Source: Sipunculus nudus (lineage: Eukaryota > Annelida > Sipuncula > Golfingiida > Sipunculidae). Taken from it: a stretch of DNA of 64,000 nt. Position numbers and translations under genes: made by a program. The notes beneath the pieces are model-generated. The model made no database searches and was not told the origin of the DNA. It saw only the letters and a program-made list of their open reading frames with translations. Where the stretch lies: the NCBI GenBank assembly GCA_026874595.1, contig CM049310.1:46351058-46415057 (forward strand), given 5' to 3'. Positions 20,700-31,799 of the stretch are shown piece by piece (the first letter of the stretch is position 1; each line of letters starts with the position of its first letter).

Positions 20700-21600
20700 T
20701 GGCGTCAATTTGTCTGCAACTCTTTTCAAATACACACACGCACACACACACATATATATATATAATTATCTGTGTGACTCATTTCAAATATATAACATAT
20801 TACAAATTATAGGTTGAGATATATAATATTTCATATTAAATTCAGAAATTGTAACTAAAGTCTATATATAATTCTCATTATTTATATATTTTATTTCCAT
20901 AAATAAATATTATTATCTAAATATCAGGAGGGGGTGATTACATTGACCATCCCCCCTTGCTGAAAAGTGTGTGTGGGGGGGGGCCAATTTTATTTCTTCA
21001 AGTTCTTTAATTTTAAAACCGTTTTAGGTCCTGAAGAAAACCAAGATCGCCATCGTTTCGGATGTTCTGGAGCCGCGCTGGAACGTGCGTCTTGGATACT
21101 AAAGCCTATGGCTTGGAGTGGCATCTACACAGATTATAGCATTCGGCTATCTCGGCCCTATCTATTCATAATTTCTACTCTAAACAAATCCTCTTCATAC
21201 AAAATTAGATTGAAAAACCCATAGCTATCCACTTTAACCTTGCTGAGGGAGCTGGCCGAGCCCCCCGTTCCGGTCGCGTCAACAGTTCAGCTCGTGCACC
21301 GTCATCCCCTGTTTTTAGCTTAACCTTAAACCGTTTTCAAATAACAATATGTGACACCACCCATTATATCGTGACAAGTACAGTAAGCTCCTTTCTATAT
21401 TTATATCATGTATAGGGTTGGAAAGGTATTGTCGTTAATACCGTAATTATACAGATCAGTTTACCTCGCCATGTTACATATTTGCCAGGTGAGAGGGTGT
21501 GGTACTGCTCGTGGATTATTGTACAAGGATAAATGGATATGGCACCAAAGTCCGTATTAGACAAGTTATTCCTCCATGAAAGGGCCAAACCCCCTATACA
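20700..21600. other. Gene-free AT-rich stretch
   Basis: Short CA/TA simple repeats at 20730-20765 and a G-run near 20974-20982. No supported gene. Confidence 0.4.
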
Positions 21601-21613
21601 AAAATGGCCGATT

Positions 21614-21616
<3 letters not shown>

Positions 21617-21660
<44 letters not shown>
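21617..21660. repeat. (GA)n microsatellite
   Basis: About 22 uninterrupted GA units. Confidence 0.95.
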
Positions 21661-21664
<4 letters not shown>

Positions 21665-21727
21665 GTAAACATTGGCAAAACTTTATAACAATGCCTTTCC
21701 CTTTACGGTTGATCATAGCATTGATTT

Positions 21728-21890
21728 CAGGAGCGGAGGGGTCCAGCCCAGGAGGACTAGTGACAAAACCTAGGTCACCAGGTCTGGAAAAGCAGTGGGG
21801 GGTTCCAGGCCGCAAAAATGGTTTTAAACCCTTAAAACGGTTGCGGCGGTTCAAAAAAAGGGGGGGAGGGACAAAAAGAGGAACAGCAAA
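21728..21890 (+). mobile_element. G/C-run dispersed repeat, family C, copy 2
   Basis: It contains ggaggggtccagcccagg, then aaaagcagtggggggttccaggccgcaaaaatgg, gttgcggcggttcaaaaa and a G-run. This is the same order of blocks as the copy at 47.6 kb. Confidence 0.5.
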
Positions 21891-21927
21891 CATGGGCGTA
21901 ATTATAGAACAGATATGGACAGTGACC

Positions 21928-22072
21928 AACTACAGTGAAATTTCGAAAATGGTCGCATTTTCGAGGTGGTCATCCAAGCGGATCTGATATAAAGAGGAAA
22001 ACAGAATTGGGACCTTGAAATAGTGGTCGTTATTTTGAGTTGGTCGCTAAATTGAGATGGTCGTTAGCCATT
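21928..22072. mobile_element. Possible pogo/Tigger-like MITE remnant
   Basis: It begins tacagtgaaatttcgaaaatggtcgc and contains three or four direct 'tggtcg(c/t)' repeats. The CAGTGAAA start within TA resembles pogo-class ends, compare the clearer element at 60934-61117. No matching right end was found. Confidence 0.3.
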
Positions 22073-22689
22073 CTTTTACTCTATATATTTCATTATAGAC
22101 TGTCAATTTGATATCCAAGTTTACTGAAAATGACCAAGACCCAACACTGGCGGTGAAATCTAGTTCTCAATTAATGTCTCTGGCCCATGGAAGACCCTTG
22201 CACTTAAAGCAATACAAAGTGGAAGTGACTTTCCCAGTCTTTTTATCGTTGTGGTTATAACAATGACGTATGTATTTTCTGCAATTTCATATATTTTGTG
22301 GAGGAAAACCTGTATCCTCTTATAACACTATTATTCATATTTAAATAACAATTAATTATTTGCGCTATTTGGACGTACGTATATAAAGTTGTAAAAAGTG
22401 CTTTACAAAGGGGTTGCGAATTTGCGTACGGTCACTTCTTCAGCTTAAAATATTGCGTAAAAAATTAGGTGTCATGAAAAAGTCTAAATGTCAACTGACA
22501 TTGTCAAATATGTCATGTTAAATAAGTAAGTACAGGTCAAATTATCAAAATTGGAGTATTTAACGGGGGGGCATGATATGGCTTTACTTTGTAAAATGAA
22601 AATTACTTAACAAAATCCTGTAACTTTTTGTTGCTTTCCTTAAAGTGGTTTATTCTTGCACTGTTTACCATATAGCTTCTTCGTTCTAA

Positions 22690-22735
22690 AGTGAGAGAGA
22701 GAGAGAGAGAGGGGTGGGGGGTGGGGTGGGGGGTT
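22690..22735 (+). repeat. (GA)n tract fused to a G-quadruplex-type motif
   Basis: A GA microsatellite (22692-22710) runs directly into four G-runs separated by single T's (GGGG-T-GGGGGG-T-GGGG-T-GGGGGG, 22711-22733). That pattern fits a very stable intramolecular quadruplex on the plus strand. It lies about 1 kb beyond the innexin 1 stop codon. Confidence 0.8.
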
Positions 22736-22739
22736 TGGT

Positions 22740-23754
22740 ACACTCATTTAATAACATATAATACAATCCACGTTTCAAAGGTAACTATATTTATTTTCAG
22801 TATAAAATATAAACATATTTTATGACGCACATCTTTAAACAAGCATCGTAAACACATGAGAACATGCTGACATGCTCATAATAAACAGACAAACAGCAGC
22901 AATGTTTCAAAACATTCACTTTTCACAATTTTCTCTCTTTTGTGATACTTTGCTAACGTATCACATTCCCCATACTGACTAGGTGAAACGAAATAAATTA
23001 ACCGGGCTGGCAATCGGAAATTGTCCACATGAATTATCATCCAGATTGATAATCGGTAATCGGTACGACAACCATATTCTTACAGACAGGTTAAGGAAAT
23101 ATTAAAAGAACCGTGGAAAGGGTTCATCTGGATAAATAAGCAATAAATATGTTGATTTACAAGAATATTGAAATCATGGTTTGTTCCAGCTAATTGTCCA
23201 GCATGTGATGAGCATGTGGTTAAATTACCTCAACTCTTATATTCTCCTAAATAACGCCACAGTTGTCCATGAAACACACTTGCCATGAAATATACATTAA
23301 TTTACTTTAAAAAGGCAGTCTGAGGTAGCAGTTCATGCAAATGCACCTATATTTGATATCGTAGCCTGCCAGAGCCATCGAGAATTTTACATGAAAATCT
23401 TGATTCGATATATCGATGAATTGTGCCAGTGTCATATTATAAACTCTGCTCTAGAAGGAGTAGGCAGCGTCATGCTTGAAATCTTCTCAAAAGTACCGAG
23501 TCCATTTGCGAAGTAATGAAAATTCCAAAAAGGCGAAAACTTTCTGATGAACAACACAGCAACACATTTTAACTATGGCGACAATTAGTTTCTCTGTCTC
23601 TTGACTAACAGAACACTGACACATACAAATCAAGTCCAAGTTCGAAAATGTATGTCCAGACTTTATGGTTCAGTTGAGTACACTGACTACGTATGTGCGA
23701 TGCCTTTTGGACACAGCTATATATGAATGGTCTGTTTTTTAGCTCAAGCAAAGT
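22740..23754 (-). other. 3' UTR / 3' flank of innexin 1
   Basis: This sequence is partly duplicated downstream of innexin 2: 23480-23754 is closely matched at 36110-36351 (acatacaaatcaagtccaag, gtatgtccagacttt, ctatatatgaatggtct). This suggests transcribed 3' UTR carried along in the duplication. A minus-strand AATAAA occurs near 22790. Confidence 0.5.
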
Positions 23755-24747
23755 TTAGGGTAAATCTTCTTCGTTAGTGTCTTTACTTTCAAGGAGAGGT
23801 TTTGGGGTTGAAAAGTTGTCCCATAATTTTGACACAAGCTCCGCTACAACAATTTCATTCGAATTCAGAGCAACAAGCCGGAGAAGCAGGACGCCATCTT
23901 GTCGTAAATATTCGTGGACAAATTCCTTGCATTTCTTTATGTCTTGTGCCTCTCCCTTTTTCATTCTGTCTTTGGCGCGCAAATGCCGTCTGACGTATTG
24001 TAACTGGTAAGCCCGAAGAGCACACATAAGGGTCCACTTAAAGACGCTGTACAGGGAAGCGATTGCCACTAATACAAGCCAGAACCATACGAAAATATAG
24101 ATTTTCTCATTAAAAAGATTGATCGGGAGTACACATTGGACGTTGTATTCATGATTATTTCCAAGAACTCTGACTTCGAATTTACACATGGTCACACGCG
24201 GGAACATTGAGGAGGCGACAAAATTTTCACCATTGAGAAGCGCGCGTAACACCTGAATACCGTACATATGGTAATCATTTCCAAGGAAGGCATTTAAGGC
24301 AAAAAGTTGAACCACAACGTTGATAAGGTAGAATAATTTAGTTAGAATATAAAGAAACACCAAATAGTTACCATAACGACGCCCACAAACTAAACAATTA
24401 CGCCGAGATAAATACTGTTTCAGCCCAACTAGACAGCCCTGTCGAAAATCCCGTTGTGCCACCAGGTAGCGCTCCATTTGCGCTGCCATAAAACTAACGG
24501 TTTTATCCATGGTTTCCGTGTATGCAGTGTGCTGAACTGTCATGGCGGACTCCACAATGTTGTTAACGTCAATGCCCAATCGGTTATTCATGAAACGCCA
24601 AACCATACAAGGGAAATAGAAGAACAGAGCTTGAACTAACAGTATCATAGGAACCCACTGGTAATACGTGATGTACTGTTCACGTTCAACTGTGTCCGGT
24701 AACTTCTCACGCAGAGGCACGTAATACGTGTTTGACACCCAACAGAC
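23755..24747 (-). CDS. Innexin 1, coding exon 2
   Basis: Gap-junction/hemichannel subunit of the plasma membrane. The exon opens after cag at an acceptor (24748-24749) with VCWVSNTYY and has 331 codons including stop; joined to exon 1 it gives 400 aa, a normal innexin length. In the joined protein: loop 1 Cys54, Cys56 and Cys72; the family signature YYQWVP at 98-103; TM2 about 101-122; cytoplasmic loop; TM3 about 197-220; loop 2 Cys258 and Cys275 in FPRVTMCKFEVRVLGNNHEYNVQC; TM4 about 284-306 after LPINLFNEKIYIF; a cytoplasmic tail of ~95 aa ending DTNEEDLP. Splice phase is 0. The methionine-initiated frame from 24762 reads into the intron and is not the true start. No lesions. Confidence 0.96.
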   Translation of the reverse strand, partial: VCWVSNTYYVPLREKLPDTVEREQYITYYQWVPMILLVQALFFYFPCMVWRFMNNRLGIDVNNIVESAMTVQHTAYTETMDKTVSFMAAQMERYLVAQRDFRQGCLVGLKQYLSRRNCLVCGRRYGNYLVFLYILTKLFYLINVVVQLFALNAFLGNDYHMYGIQVLRALLNGENFVASSMFPRVTMCKFEVRVLGNNHEYNVQCVLPINLFNEKIYIFVWFWLVLVAIASLYSVFKWTLMCALRAYQLQYVRRHLRAKDRMKKGEAQDIKKCKEFVHEYLRQDGVLLLRLVALNSNEIVVAELVSKLWDNFSTPKPLLESKDTNEEDLP

Positions 24748-25303
24748 CTGAAAACAAAACAAAAAATACCCGTGAACACATAAATCAGTTCAATTAACCT
24801 GACCATTGCACAAAATACCAACAGAGTTTGTCATAAGATTTAACATAAACTGATAGCTTGCATCTAAGTATTGATTTTGCGAATGGTGCCAGAACGACAA
24901 AGAAAAATATTTAAACTGAATCCTGATAAAGGACAACAGTAACATCACATAAACGAACAACCTATTAAAAGGTCATTATATTTCTCTATAGACGGAATGA
25001 TCTTACGGTGATAACTGCCACATGATCCGATTTTATTTTATTTTTTAGACCAATGGCTTGTGTTCTTTTTTTATAGCCCCGACCTGGTCATAGACCAAGA
25101 AACAGTTTCAATATGCGATTGATTTGTTACAATACTTACGGACGGATTTAGAATTTTAATATAAAATGAAATATCTGCATATACAGTCTTGAAATTTAAT
25201 TTCACGGTCAAATTAAATTAGAAAAATTAACAAAGTGCTCGTTGATTTTTATGTTCCTAACATGTATTACTTAATGGTCAGAACTGTAACATAGTAAATT
25301 TAC

Positions 25304-25513
25304 CTTATTAGCATAATCCTCCCAGTTATCATTAAACTGCGCGGGACACCAGCAGTTGATGGGTTCCCCGGCGTACTGTTTAGTCGACACGACAATCGCA
25401 AACACCACGAGGACAAGCGTCGTGTATCGGTGGTTCAGACGGTCTACGAAATCGTCGTCCGACCGAACCTGCGTCTGTCCCACTTGGGTGGCTATGCCAA
25501 GGAGCTTGTCCAT
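25304..25513 (-). CDS. Innexin 1, coding exon 1
   Basis: Seventy codons from ATG 25513 to donor AAG|GTAAAT. It encodes the cytoplasmic N-terminus (MDKLLGIATQVG...), TM1 (TTLVLVVFAIVVSTKQYAG, about 31-49) and the start of loop 1 (EPINCWCPAQF). The intron to exon 2 is 556 bp. Just upstream, a 3' splice site (AG at 25547-25548) marks a 5' UTR intron, so the untranslated leader begins in another exon near 26.8-26.9 kb. Confidence 0.94.
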
Positions 25514-25670
25514 GACTTCCGGTCCCGGCTGATGTTATTCTCGTTTCTGAAAAGAAAAGAAGGAAAGATGTTGTGTAGTTTCTCAGTATGCTTAATTCAA
25601 ATCACAAATTAAATGTCTAAGCACTTCAGTTTCTTAATTAAATATTCTACTCTGTGCAAACATTCTTTAT

Positions 25671-25760
25671 ATAATAATAATAATTATAATAATAATAATT
25701 ATAATAATAATAATAGAAATAGAAATAATAATAATATTTTTTATTATTATTATTATTATT
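25671..25760. repeat. (TAA)n / (TTA)n imperfect palindromic microsatellite
   Basis: TAA-type triplets change to TTA-type triplets near 25737, giving a self-complementary tract. The hAT-like element at 25761 is inserted in it, and the TTA run resumes at 26561. Innexins 2 and 3 have AAT runs at the equivalent place (38310-38340, 45925-45970). Confidence 0.9.
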
Positions 25761-26560
25761 TAGTGGTGGGCCGATCATCGAGTTTTATCGAAAGTCAGTC
25801 GGTTTGCTGTCACTTTCAAGCGCTCGATTACCAAAGGCAACTATCGATTACATCATAATAATGATTTCAGAATACCTTTATGTTATAGGCAAATATTATT
25901 CTTCCATTTTTACCACATTCCGTGCTTCATATAATGAGTGAGTGTTCCCAAATAACTTCCGTATGTAGCTGAGTATGACTCGTTAGATGCGAGAACGGTG
26001 GACTTATTAAACTTATTAGCTGTGAACTCGCAGGGAGTTGCAGAATAAGCGGAGATTTTTCGCACGAGATGTACATTGCAAAATATGGGCGGGATGGCGT
26101 TAAAATACCCCATATATTCTCCAGGTCTATGCCAATTTTGCGAGATTCTCTTAGAGATAAGCGATGCCAGGTGCCGCTGTTTAGGCCGTCCTTTAAAAAT
26201 TTTTGTTTGGGCTTACCCGGCCCATAAAATCTGCATTCATGTGCTAGAAAAACAGCCCCTCTAAAGGCCTATTATTCTTAGATGCTCTTAATTCCCATGA
26301 TGAAAGGTTTTACCCGACTTTACCGATCGTTTAATTTGATCCTTAATATTAGTGTGATTGTGTCTATATACGTGGAAGGGACGGTACATTCGTGTGCGAG
26401 AGGAGAATACCTGCCGGGGAAAGGCAGGTACAGTTTCACAGATAGTTCCATATTTCTTTGATAACTGCATATATTTGTCTGAACCGATTAATTATCGAAC
26501 ATCGATCGTTTTTCTCAAACCGATGATCGATTATGAAAAAGGAACCGACTCCCACCACTA
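25761..26560. mobile_element. Non-autonomous hAT-like transposon, copy 2 (800 bp)
   Basis: Ends TAGTGGTGGG and CCCACCACTA are a perfect 10-bp inverted repeat, flanked by TTATTATT on both sides (25753-25760 and 26561-26568). It shares most of its sequence with the 871-bp copy at 5236-6106, for example cgagttttatcgaaagt, aaaggcaactatcgattaca, gcgatgccaggtgccgctgt and gagaggagaatacctgccgggg. It has no transposase. It lies within the 5' UTR intron of innexin 1 and is absent from the matching introns of innexins 2 and 3. Confidence 0.9.
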
Positions 26561-26780
26561 TTATTATTATTATTATTATTATTATCATTATTATATTAGA
26601 TTGTCAGACATTATACGGTGTCAGACATATTCATTTTGAATATACAGAATATTATAAATATTTATTATGGATATTTAATAAATATTTATAAATTTCTTCA
26701 TATCCTAGGTTTATAAAATTAAATGTATTCACACATATATCATTTATTGATTTGATTTTATTGGTATGTCAAAGTCTTAC

Positions 26781-26900
26781 CTCTTAATGATTAAGTAAAG
26801 ATGCTCAAAGAAGCAATGTTCTGATTCCTTTCTTCTGATGTTAATCCTGTTCTTCCGCTGCTGTGTACAGAAACTTTTCACTGCAGTATCTTGAAGTTGT
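26781..26900 (-). promoter_or_regulatory. Innexin 1 5' UTR exon and TATA-like promoter
   Basis: The exon ends at donor GAG|GTAAGA (GT at 26779-26780). A TATA-like TTTATATATGC on the minus strand at 26926-26935 places initiation near 26900, so the leader exon is about 120 nt. Innexins 2 and 3 have the same arrangement at the same spacing. Confidence 0.6.
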
Positions 26901-26925
26901 TTGGTGATTATGGGAGATACAGGGG

Positions 26926-27165
26926 CATATATAAACACCCTAGTAGCCTAGTAGCTATAGAGATAATGAGCTAACAACACAGGCTTGTGGGGATGAAAAG
27001 TTATAACTTGTATTCATGATCAGATCATTAGTCCACTGTTCACCCCTAATTATAATGAGGGGTGTGGAAACGTGTAACGCGTGCCGTGGCCTGTCCCCTG
27101 ATCCTTTGCCTGAAGTGGCTTAATTAAAGATGGGATTTGATTGCGACACTTCCGGATTGTTAACG
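26926..27165 (-). promoter_or_regulatory. Conserved innexin 1 promoter block
   Basis: From the TATA-like box upstream, about 240 bp is conserved in innexins 2 and 3. Landmarks (plus strand): ctaacaacac, ttataa.ttgt, gtcattag-like, cacccctaatt, then ggcctg.cc..tgatcctt, tggcttaattaaa, atttgatt and gacacttccgg (27088-27165). Retention of these words in divergent flanks suggests regulatory function, although shared ancestry alone could also explain it. Confidence 0.5.
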
Positions 27166-27169
27166 GGGC

Positions 27170-29690
27170 ATATTTTGAAAACGAGCATGCACTGTATATA
27201 TTTTATTCAGAATTCAATAATCTCCTAATTTATGCCAATATTATGATCGTTGCATATTTGGTTATTGTGAATCCGTTGAAGCTTCCAGCTAATATAATCG
27301 AAGCATTTATATATCACGTGGTCGACTTTATATAGTTTTTTTACATGTGTTTTTATACAGTTGTGAATTCTGACTGAAAAATACTGCTTGTGATTAAGAG
27401 TATAATCTTAATCTATCATTTACACAGTGTCAAGGAGCTAATTTGACACTTCTCACATCACGTGTCTCTGACTTATATTGTGGGTGAATCTGCACCTAAA
27501 ACGGTAATTTTCTGTAAATAATTATATATTATTTAACTGAACAAGACGTATTATCATACAACCAAACAAGTTTTATCATTATACAAATGAACAAGAGACT
27601 TACGTCAAAATGTAGTTGTACATGCATGCCTTAAAGACAAAAACTAGATGTTTCTCATCTCTGAGATATTACAGAGATATATAGAGTCACATGGTACGGT
27701 TCTTGCACATGTAAAATGCGCAATTAAAGTATCTGAAGGAGAAAAAACTATTATCCATTAAGCCGAAAAATAAAAAAAAGTTGAAAGTGACCCGACCGGT
27801 TTCCGTTAAATTGTCACGGGTATGATTTTTTTAACCTTTTTAGCAACAACCAATCTATATATGACCTCTGTTATATCGGTATAAATGTGTTATGAACAGC
27901 GTCATAATGTCGGGTTCCGCGTCGGAATTCAAGGTGCACAGTTATATAAATATTATATTGGTGTTTTCGTACTCTTCTTTTGCACAAACGGGATGGGTGA
28001 CTGTGATGAGATTACCAGGCGAGGGACGGCCCGGAAATATCAGCGGGTGTTGAAAATTCAGGACGCACTGGAAATACATTACGTACCGAAATTACAGGAC
28101 GTACTGTTAAATGAGGACAAGTGCTGATATTTTCGCCAAATGATATCATGGACGTTCTCTGGCGACACGGATTGCAAAAATGTTCTTGAGAAGAACACTC
28201 TCGCAAAGTTTTATGTAAACCTTCAAAGAGAACAAATCCACTGCGAAAAGGAATATTTTTTTCCATCGTAGTAGTTTCTGTCATTTATCCATCAAGTTTC
28301 CCAAAGGAATGAAACGTTCTTCTTACATGTTTAACTGATCAACCCTTTCAAATTTGAATGGCCTTCTCTTGTATGCTCTCATCAACCGAAAATAGGATAG
28401 TTCAAACAAATAGTTCCGCTAATGCGGAGAACATTGATCAGGCAAAACTAAGTTTAAAGTGTCTGTATAGGGTTAGCCGTATGAAGGTTATAGGTTTCAT
28501 ATATTTTAGATTCACATTGTTTTCTCAAGTCAAACTAGGCTGCAAAGAGTTGGTTTACTTTCTCTTAAGGCTAGCTAAAACATGTCTTATCTGTTTTTGT
28601 TTTGTGATTTCCGACATACTCTGCGTATATCTAAATGAATTGTAAATATTCCCTGCTAAGAAAGGTATAATACCTTTGTGACGGATCAGATCAAAGGTCT
28701 TGAACGACACACTTCATCCCCTACATTAAGAGTTCAGTTTTTTTACCTTCAGGTAAACGCTTAGATGTAATATTCTGCAGAACTACTCGTTTTAATAAAT
28801 CTCTTGTGCCATCGGTATTAAACTTTTAAACTCACAACCCTCTGGATATTTAATGTTTTAAATTATGTGTTTTACCTGGAGAATTATCTGTTTTATCATT
28901 TTTACATGCTTATTTTTACCTGCATTGCCAAATACGTTCTGTGTTATTGTTATGTATTTATTTACTTTTTATGTAATGAATTGCAAGTCAACAACGAATT
29001 CCTTGAATAGACGGTAGGGAAGGCTTATAAATATTAACTTATCTTACATTATCTTATGAATTGGTTTATCTACAAGCGGTTAGTAAACAAGATATGTCCA
29101 TGGTGACATACATAAGAACTTTAAACTGAAGGGGGGAGGGGATATTGCATATGCGAGGAGGTTTAAAGGTCACTAGCTGAAAAAAATAGCACAACTCTGG
29201 AACGTATGACTTGAAGCAATATGTCCTTGTTGAATGTATATGGATTATTTGGTGGGGCTTCCACATGTAATAAACATGTCGGGGCGAGCTAAAACGTCTA
29301 TTATACTCCAGGCTAATTTTATATATTGCATTCCATGTGCTTATTATACTCTTTGTGAAAATTGGGAAATTGAATCGGTGAACGTATGTATCATTTACCA
29401 ATAAAAAAAACCCAAGGGCCAAAGTTTAAAGCATCCATGTATTTTTAACAGTAAATATCAAAACAATAACAGAATTAAGAGCGTCCGATATGGGGGTGCA
29501 AACCCTGCGCGGATGACAGGCCTAGTGTTCCAAGTTGGTTCCATGAAAAGTTAATTAAACCTATTATTCCTTTTAATTTTTTTTTAATTAAAAACAATTG
29601 AAAAAAAAACCACCCTGGCCATCATGGTATTGCTTTCCTTGATTTTAAACATAGCTAACTAAAAAAAACAAATGCCCCCCCCCCCATTTG
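27170..29690. other. Duplicated intergenic spacer upstream of innexin 1
   Basis: No gene is supported. Two blocks are recognisably repeated upstream of the other copies. 27800-28000 (gcaacaaccaatc, agcgtcataatgtcggg, caaggtgcaca) matches 40020-40240 and more weakly 47390-47560. 28330-28450 (tatgctctcatcaa.cg, agttccgctaatgcggagaa) matches 40990-41130. 29290-29430 matches about 41590-41710. This defines the duplicated unit. Confidence 0.6.
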
Positions 29691-29697
29691 ATGCACG

Positions 29698-29985
29698 TTG
29701 CAGAGAAATAAATCTACAATAGTTGGGAAACAAATACATGACTCAATTAAAGGTGGCCCAAGAACTGTAGACATATTTGTAAACGCAGTCAGTAATGACG
29801 TTCAGGATGATGAACTGAAAAAATATATTGTTAATAAAGGAGTAAATGTATTGAAAATTGAAAAAGTCTCTCATGATGAATCTATGATGAAGTCATACAA
29901 GGTGCAAATAAGGGTAAATGATATAGATATGGTAATGGATGCAGATTTTTGGCCAGAGGGTATTGGTTGTAGAAATTTTTTTTAA
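29698..29985 (+). pseudogene. LINE remnant 2, ORF1 C-terminal fragment
   Basis: A 95-codon frame contains an RRM-like segment of LINE ORF1 proteins (TVDIFVNAVSND..DDELKKYI...) that ends in ADFWPEGIGCRNFF, matching the FWPxGVxVR-type terminus common in such ORF1 proteins. It has no real start codon and is the 5' edge of a truncated element that continues into the endonuclease frame at 30036. Confidence 0.55.
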
Positions 29986-30035
29986 CAAGAAGGCGTGACA
30001 ATAGCAATAGTGGTAAATCATAATCTGCATTGATC

Positions 30036-30763
30036 ATGGCGGCACTGACAACTCCTACAAACCTCAGTTGTATATCATATAACCTAACGGGTGATAACAA
30101 TGATACAAAAAGGTCATATATAGGAAACCTTATTGAAACAAACCATGTCGATTTTATATTTTTTCAAGAGACCTGGTTGCTTAGTGAACGAGAGCCATTA
30201 CTAGCCACTATTCATAAGAATTATATGTTTAATGCTCAGACAGGTATGGACAGCTCAAAGGATATAATGTGTGGTCGCCCATTGGGTGGAGTGGCCATTC
30301 TATGGCACCAGTCGCTCTCAGGCCGTGTTCATCCTGTAAATGTAAAGTCAAATCGTCTGTGTGCTATATCTTTACAACTGTCAGATGTTTTTAATGTCAT
30401 ATTAATTTGTATATATTTGCCGTGTGACAATCGATCACAAACAGATGCTGATCAGGAATTTATTGATACTTTGAGTGAGCTTCAGCATATTTTAGAAACA
30501 CGTGATGCAATTGCTGTTATCATTGGTTGAGATTGTATTGATGATCTAAATAGATATAATGCCCACACAAAGTACTTAAACAGTTTTTGCAGCACCCATC
30601 AACTATACTTTGCTTGGGACAGTCCAGATGATGTGCCAGATCATACTTATATGAATTGTGAGGGAGTGGGTGTATCTACTATTGATCACTTTATATGTTC
30701 CGGTAATATTTACAAATCTATCTCACATGTTAGAATTGTAGATGATCCATTGAACGCTTCCAG
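30036..30763 (+). pseudogene. LINE remnant 2, ORF2 endonuclease (5' part)
   Basis: Apurinic-type endonuclease of a non-LTR retrotransposon. Visible motifs: LSCISYNLTG near the start, FFQETWL (catalytic Glu), GGVAILWH, and ICIYLPCDN. A TGA at 30528-30530 falls where the family has G-G/D-D-F/C-N. The frame ends at 30763, where an LTR element is inserted. Joining across the insertion and removing the 4-bp duplication restores NASSHSPVFFKF, the SDHxP-type last endonuclease motif (here S-S-H-S-P), which confirms both the identity and the insertion point. Confidence 0.75.
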
Positions 30764-31494
30764 TGTTACGGTCCCTTTTCACACCAAACAACTCAGGCCG
30801 AACCGTAACACATATGCTCAGACACGTTCTCTTCAAATGAATACGTAACCAAAATATGGGTGCAAAAACAGTACTATATTACTAGATTACAATATTTACA
30901 TTCATACACAAATAATATAATATTCAATACATAACGTAAATTATAACCAAGTCTCTGACGAAAACTGAGTCTCTAAATAACGAACTGTAACGAAATACTT
31001 AACTGAATCCGGTATACGAGAAACTGAAGTCCATCATCAACACATAATTCGGGCACACACAAAACTGAAGTCCTGTATTAATCCATGTGGCACCAAACAA
31101 ACAAAGTCTCTCCTCTTCTTAAATAATAAAGTTCATGGCGTGGTTCATGGCATTCCGTGGGCTTGGGGACCAAGAGCCCACGGTCACGGTCTCCGGGGAT
31201 AACAGCAATGTGGCGTATCAAAGTCAATAGTCCCGCCTCGTCCTGCAGGCGAGTTCGTTTTATAGGTTTTCAACAATGGGTGAAAACCGCAGAAGTTTGT
31301 GGTTTTGCTTGAGAGAAACGATAGCGCCGGCAGAACTGCAGAACCAGTACTGAATGGTCCAAGAATAGTTTTTATGTTTCTAAAAGCGCGTCAGTAGTCA
31401 CTGATAGCGGGGTGGATCCATAAGCGTGGAAACGGGGGCGGCCACACCACTTCGTGGCGCCATCCTCCGATGTCCGGGTGACGTCCATGCAACA
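30764..31494 (-). repeat. 3' LTR of the deleted LTR element
   Basis: 731 bp with TG...CA-type ends (TGTTGC / TAACA on the minus strand). Compared with the other LTR it differs at three single bases: one in acgtaaatta, and two near ggtctccgggg and tgtggcgtatc. This implies a recent insertion. Confidence 0.9.
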
Positions 31495-31686
31495 CCCCCA
31501 CCCTTAAAAGAAAGAAGGTAAGGAGAGCAAAGCATTAGCACTGTATGACGAGTGTATAAGTAGTTTGATATCTTAAGAATTAGTTTATGCTTCTCAAAAC
31601 TAATTAATTATCATCATCACAAATAGTATAATCAGCAATATCTTAATACATGTAATATATGTAATACAACTCTTCCAAAGGACAGA

Positions 31687-31785
31687 AAATTCCATTGGAA
31701 TAAAAACTGTCAAAATGCTTTTGAAAGAGCCAAAGCTATATTACAAAGTGCACCTGTGTTACAGGCTCCAAATTTTGATAAACGT
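31687..31785 (+). pseudogene. Inverted Ty3/gypsy pol fragment (RT-RNase H junction)
   Basis: Thirty-three plus-strand codons read KFHWNKNCQNAFERAKAI followed by LQSAPVLQAPNFDK. This is the conserved segment between reverse transcriptase and RNase H in Ty3/gypsy polyproteins (F-x-W-x-x-x-C-x-x-A-F ... L...APVL..P.F). It is antisense to the enclosing element as judged by its primer site and purine tract. Confidence 0.75.
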
Positions 31786-31799
31786 CGCGGTCGCCATTA

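Noticed and set aside
23520-23560. A second CTGATGA near 23539 as a possible hammerhead core
   Set aside because: It is followed by A rather than a stem II, and no GAAA with matching stems I and III is nearby.
27885-28127. 80-codon plus-strand frame
   Set aside because: Part of the conserved spacer block; the 40.1-kb counterpart reads differently, indicating noncoding conservation.
28358-28645. 95-codon plus-strand frame
   Set aside because: It falls in a spacer block that is duplicated near 41.0 kb, where the frame is not preserved.
29066-29422. 118-codon minus-strand frame
   Set aside because: It lies in duplicated spacer sequence; the equivalent spacer of innexin 2 does not keep the frame open, so it is unlikely to be coding.
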